From UBA1258 sp963643225 (GTDB lineage Bacteria > Bacillota > Clostridia > Lachnospirales > Lachnospiraceae), in contig CAVIIX010000003.1 of NCBI GenBank assembly GCA_963643225.1, positions 73,377 to 137,376 of the forward strand: a DNA stretch of 64,000 nt, read 5' to 3'. The notes below the pieces were generated by a model that saw only the letters and a list, made by a program, of their open reading frames with translations, was not told the origin of the DNA and made no database searches. How positions within the stretch are numbered: position 1 is the first letter of the stretch; each line of letters starts with the position of its first letter. Below, piece by piece: positions 61,390-64,000 of the stretch. The position numbers and the translations under genes are program-made.

Positions 61390-62310
61390 TTATTTTTGCT
61401 CGTCAATGATAAAGGTGGGACGCCTTCTTGAAGCGTCAAGGGTACGCCACAAATATTCGCCCAATACACCCAGCATTGAAAGCACCAGGCCTGCTGCCAG
61501 CAATAATACCGTCATGATGGAAGCCCAGCCTGAAATCGGTGTACCGTTTGTGAAATATTCAATCAAAATCAAAATAAATGCTATAAGCGCTGCAATGTCA
61601 AAAATGATCCCGATATAGGTCATAAATCGAATGGGAGCATAAGAAAAGCTCATCATTGAATCCATTACAAGCTTGAATTTCTTGGCAAGAGTCCAGCGTG
61701 ATTTACCCTTTTCTCGATTTTTTCTGTCAAAATAAATCATCTCGGTTTTAAAGCCTGCCCACATTACCTGAAGGGTAAGGGATGAATTTTTTTCATCCAT
61801 GTTTTCTATTACATCAATTACCTTTCTGTCGATAAGGTAACAGTCGCAGCCACCCTGAGGCATATTTTTATTTATAAATTTACGTACGATTCCATAATAT
61901 CTGTTGGCAAAGAAAACCTTTATTTTGCTCTCATCTCTTGAGCGCCTTACAGCAAGCACAACCTTGTTGCCCTTTTTCCAGCTTTCATACATTTCTAAAA
62001 TCAAAGTGGAATCCTCCTGAAGGTCTGCCTGCTTTGTAACTGCACAGTCGCCTCTACATACGCTTAAGCCTGCAAGAAGTGCCGCATGCTCCCCGAAATT
62101 TCTTGATAATTTCACAAGGCGCACGTTTTCAGGGTCTAACGCTTTTATTTCATTCATCACCTGCCATGAAGAATCTTCTGAACCGTCATCCACCATTACA
62201 ATTTCATAGTCTCCGATTTTTGAAAGAATCTTTGCCTTCATGTCTTCGTACAGGTCCATAAGGGTGTCTTCGTTATAGTATACAGGAATTACAATTGATA
62301 ATCTGCTCAT
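61390..62310 (-). CDS. Polyprenyl-phosphate GT2 with C-terminal membrane segments (third copy)
   Basis: 306 residues: D-D-G-S at 41-44, K-Q-A-D at 93-96 followed by L-Q-E-D (the first Asp of the usual D-A-D is Gln here), and two C-terminal membrane segments (about 229-251 and 262-285). The GtrB/ArnC-like layout predicts a polyprenyl-phosphate sugar as product. It overlaps the FdtA-like gene by one base (TAATG), so it may transfer the 3-amino-3,6-dideoxy sugar made by that cassette to lipid. Confidence 0.82.
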   Translation of the reverse strand: MSRLSIVIPVYYNEDTLMDLYEDMKAKILSKIGDYEIVMVDDGSEDSSWQVMNEIKALDPENVRLVKLSRNFGEHAALLAGLSVCRGDCAVTKQADLQEDSTLILEMYESWKKGNKVVLAVRRSRDESKIKVFFANRYYGIVRKFINKNMPQGGCDCYLIDRKVIDVIENMDEKNSSLTLQVMWAGFKTEMIYFDRKNREKGKSRWTLAKKFKLVMDSMMSFSYAPIRFMTYIGIIFDIAALIAFILILIEYFTNGTPISGWASIMTVLLLAAGLVLSMLGVLGEYLWRTLDASRRRPTFIIDEQK

Positions 62311-62726
62311 TATTTAATGCCCATTTCCTTTAAATATTCATTATAATCGCGGATGTATTCATTACCGTCATAGTGTTTGTTGGACATTACCAAAAGAACG
62401 GAATCTGCCGAAAATTCATACATATCCTTCCACAGCATTGTGGGAAGGTAAAGTCCCATACCAGGCTCATTTAATTCTACCACAAGCTCTTCATGCCCGT
62501 CGGTAATGCGCACCTTGCTGGTGCCTGCCACGTTTACCATTAAAAATTCAGATTCACGGTTTGCATGCTGCCCTCTCACAACCGTCGCATCCGATCCGTA
62601 GATATAGAAAACTCTCTTAATATCAAAAGGAATATCCATGCCGTCCCCTTCGATTACCACAAGGTTTCCCCTCTCATCCCCCAAATCTCTGAATTTAATT
62701 ATCTTTATCTTCTCTTCAAGCTTCAT
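62310..62726 (-). CDS. FdtA/QdtA-like dTDP-4-keto-6-deoxyhexose 3,4-ketoisomerase
   Basis: 138-residue cupin of the WxcM/FdtA family: D-E-R-G-N-L, I-K-R-V-F-Y-I-Y, V-R-G-Q-H-A with the catalytic-site His, and W-K-D-M-Y-E-F near the C-terminus. These enzymes move the keto group of dTDP-4-keto-6-deoxyglucose from C4 to C3. The second His of the usual R-G-x-H-A-H is Asn here (HAN), so product stereochemistry cannot be predicted. ATG at 62726 has AGGAG upstream. Followed by the GT2, preceded by the FdtB-like aminotransferase. Confidence 0.78.
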   Translation of the reverse strand: MKLEEKIKIIKFRDLGDERGNLVVIEGDGMDIPFDIKRVFYIYGSDATVVRGQHANRESEFLMVNVAGTSKVRITDGHEELVVELNEPGMGLYLPTMLWKDMYEFSADSVLLVMSNKHYDGNEYIRDYNEYLKEMGIK

Positions 62727-62733
62727 AAAACTC

Positions 62734-63828
62734 CTATCTGAAAGCATTCAAAGCATCAATTACGTATTGCTGTTCTTCGTTAGTCATGCCGTTAAACATA
62801 GGCAGCGAAAGAACGGAATCTGCATATTTTTCGGTAATAGGGTACTCACCCTTTTTATGTCCAAGGTATGCATAGGCTTCCTGAAGATGAGGCGGAACAG
62901 GATAATGAATGATGGTGCCGATTCCCTTTTCCTGTAAATAAGCCTTCAATTCATCGCGCTTCTCACATCTTACCACATATTGGTGCCATACGGCAGTAGC
63001 TTTTTTGCGGACTTTCGGTAAAATTATCAAGGGATTATTAATGCCCTCATTATATTTTAAGGCCAAAGAAACTCTTTCTAAAGTAAGCTCATGCATATGA
63101 GAAAGTCTCACTCTTAATAATCCTGCCTGAAGTTCGTCAAGACGAGAATTAACGCCCACCTCTTTATTGTAATATCTTACTTCGCTTCCATAATTACGAA
63201 GCATCCTCATTTTACGAACAATTTCTTCATCATCTGTCACAATTGCACCGGCGTCGCCGAAGGCGCCAAGATTTTTGGACGGGTAGAATGAAAAGCAGCC
63301 TATATCTCCAAAGCTTCCTGTCATTTTTCCGTCAAAATATGACTCATGACTCTGAGCGCAGTCTTCCACAAGCTTTAAATTGTGACGCTTACAGATGTCC
63401 ACTACATCATCCATTTTATTAGCCTGACCGTAAAGGTGTACCACTAAAATTGCTTTTGTCCTATCTGTAATCAGAGACTCTATTTTTGAAGTATCAATAT
63501 TGTAGCATTCATCTGGCTCTGCAAATACCGGAGTGGCTCCGTTAATAGTAATGCCCATTACAGATGCAATGTAGGTATTGCCCTGTACGATTACTTCATC
63601 GCCTTTTGTTATTCCTAAAGCTCTGAAAGCAAGGATTAATGCATCCAGACCACTTGCAAGACCTACACAGTATTTACTGCCAACGTATTTTGCAAATTCT
63701 TCCTCAAAGGATGAAACCTCTTTTCCAAGTACATACCAGCCGGAGCGTAACACATAAAGCGCCTTGTCTTCAAATTCCTTCTGATATTTTTCAAAGCCTT
63801 TGTCCATTCGATTCTGTGGAACGTTCAT
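62734..63828 (-). CDS. FdtB/QdtB-like dTDP-3-keto-6-deoxyhexose aminotransferase
   Basis: 364-residue DegT-family PLP enzyme; Lys185 in SFYPSKNLGAFGDAG matches the FdtB/QdtB group. With the FdtA-like isomerase it should give a dTDP-3-amino-3,6-dideoxyhexose (Fuc3N or Qui3N type). An N-acyltransferase (FdtC/QdtC) and rmlA/rmlB are not in the window. ATG with GAGG upstream; probably the first gene of the cassette, with a promoter candidate at 63856-63884. Confidence 0.8.
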   Translation of the reverse strand: MNVPQNRMDKGFEKYQKEFEDKALYVLRSGWYVLGKEVSSFEEEFAKYVGSKYCVGLASGLDALILAFRALGITKGDEVIVQGNTYIASVMGITINGATPVFAEPDECYNIDTSKIESLITDRTKAILVVHLYGQANKMDDVVDICKRHNLKLVEDCAQSHESYFDGKMTGSFGDIGCFSFYPSKNLGAFGDAGAIVTDDEEIVRKMRMLRNYGSEVRYYNKEVGVNSRLDELQAGLLRVRLSHMHELTLERVSLALKYNEGINNPLIILPKVRKKATAVWHQYVVRCEKRDELKAYLQEKGIGTIIHYPVPPHLQEAYAYLGHKKGEYPITEKYADSVLSLPMFNGMTNEEQQYVIDALNAFR

Positions 63829-63855
63829 AATTTAAACCTCTACTGTTTTGAATCT

Positions 63856-63884
63856 TTTATAAAAATAACCGGAAGATAGTCCAA
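63856..63884 (-). promoter_or_regulatory. Promoter candidate for the fdtB-fdtA-GT2 cassette
   Basis: Minus-strand TTGGAC (63879-63884), 17 bases, TATAAA (63856-63861). The -10 is good, the -35 is weak. Confidence 0.35.
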
Positions 63885-63945
63885 AAGGAATCTACTTCCA
63901 AAAGAGCATATAAGAAATGGTATATTGCTTTATGGAAGGCACATA

Positions 63946-64000
63946 GTCAATGATATTCGCAATTCGCTTCGCTACGGCTCTACTAAAAGCGGCACTACGT
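63946..64000. repeat. Dispersed intergenic repeat, copy R4 (runs off the window)
   Basis: GTCAATGATATTCGCAATTC, then GCTTCGCTACGGCTCTAC and TAAAAGCGGCACTACGT up to the window edge. It matches R1 and R3 throughout; the end lies outside. Confidence 0.75.

Noticed and set aside
6640..64000. Repeats R1-R4 as a CRISPR or tandem array
   Set aside because: The copies are tens of kilobases apart, not regularly spaced, and have no cas genes nearby.

Overview
The window reads as a chromosomal stretch of a low-GC, flagellated, Gram-positive Clostridia member, most likely Lachnospiraceae. This rests on the Bacillota-type blocks cdaA-cdaR-glmM, mbl/mreB-flhO-flhP and comFC-yvyF, an HPr with both His15 and Ser46, a long clostridial-type LeuA, and many multi-membrane-pass proteins of kinds common in Lachnospiraceae glycan loci. 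The genus is inference. Nearly every gene is on the minus strand, so transcription runs from high to low coordinates; the one convincing plus-strand gene is at 39294-40400. Many neighbours overlap by 1-35 bp, as in translationally coupled operons. I see no tRNA, rRNA, CRISPR array, transposase or phage gene.

Region 1 (about 1-41 kb) is a large surface-glycan locus. It holds two lipid-glycan initiating phosphotransferases (a large WbaP/CpsE type at 28.3-29.6 kb and a small PglC type at 18.9-19.6 kb), GT2 and GT4 glycosyltransferases, two GtrB-like polyprenyl-phosphate glycosyltransferases, a GtrII-like transferase, several GT-C-like membrane proteins, two O-antigen ligase/polymerase-like proteins, an LTA-synthase-like phosphoglycerol transferase, SGNH hydrolases, a DPPR-synthase-like UbiA enzyme, and GDP-fucose genes (gmd, fcl; manC lies further right). 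A PglF/PglE pair points to a UDP-4-amino-4,6-dideoxy-GlcNAc (bacillosamine-type) sugar. No Wzx flippase or Wzm/Wzt transporter is visible.

The most distinctive feature is a pseudaminic acid pathway scattered over 36 kb: pseB (10.4 kb), pseC (5.4 kb), and pseG, pseI, pseF (36.5-41.1 kb). No GNAT-type PseH is present. A small folate-dependent formyltransferase sits exactly between pseI and pseG instead, predicting a 7-N-formyl pseudaminic acid. The lone plus-strand gene between pseI and pseF carries the (D/E)(D/E)G and KPHP motifs of bacterial sialyltransferases and is a good candidate for the transferase using this CMP-sugar. Directly downstream of pseG, a GT-C-like gene is split by a single in-frame amber codon.

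Region 2 (41-46 kb) contains leuA, an HPr gene, a membrane O-acyltransferase, manC and a metallophosphoesterase lipoprotein. Region 3 (46.6-58.2 kb) is housekeeping: glmM, cdaR, cdaA, two conserved membrane proteins, yvyF, comFC, recD2, a FlgJ-like rod-binding protein, flgG, flgF and mreB/mbl, followed upstream by uvrA. Region 4 (61.4-63.8 kb) is another sugar cassette: an FdtA-like ketoisomerase, an FdtB-like aminotransferase and a polyprenyl-phosphate GT2.

A dispersed intergenic repeat occurs four times (6.64, 11.47, 58.38 and 63.95 kb). One copy adjoins a 170-bp near-perfectly centred palindrome, and another adjoins a 56-bp fragment (49/56 identical) of the ligase-like gene at 17.3-18.7 kb. 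These mark likely recombination scars in the glycan locus.
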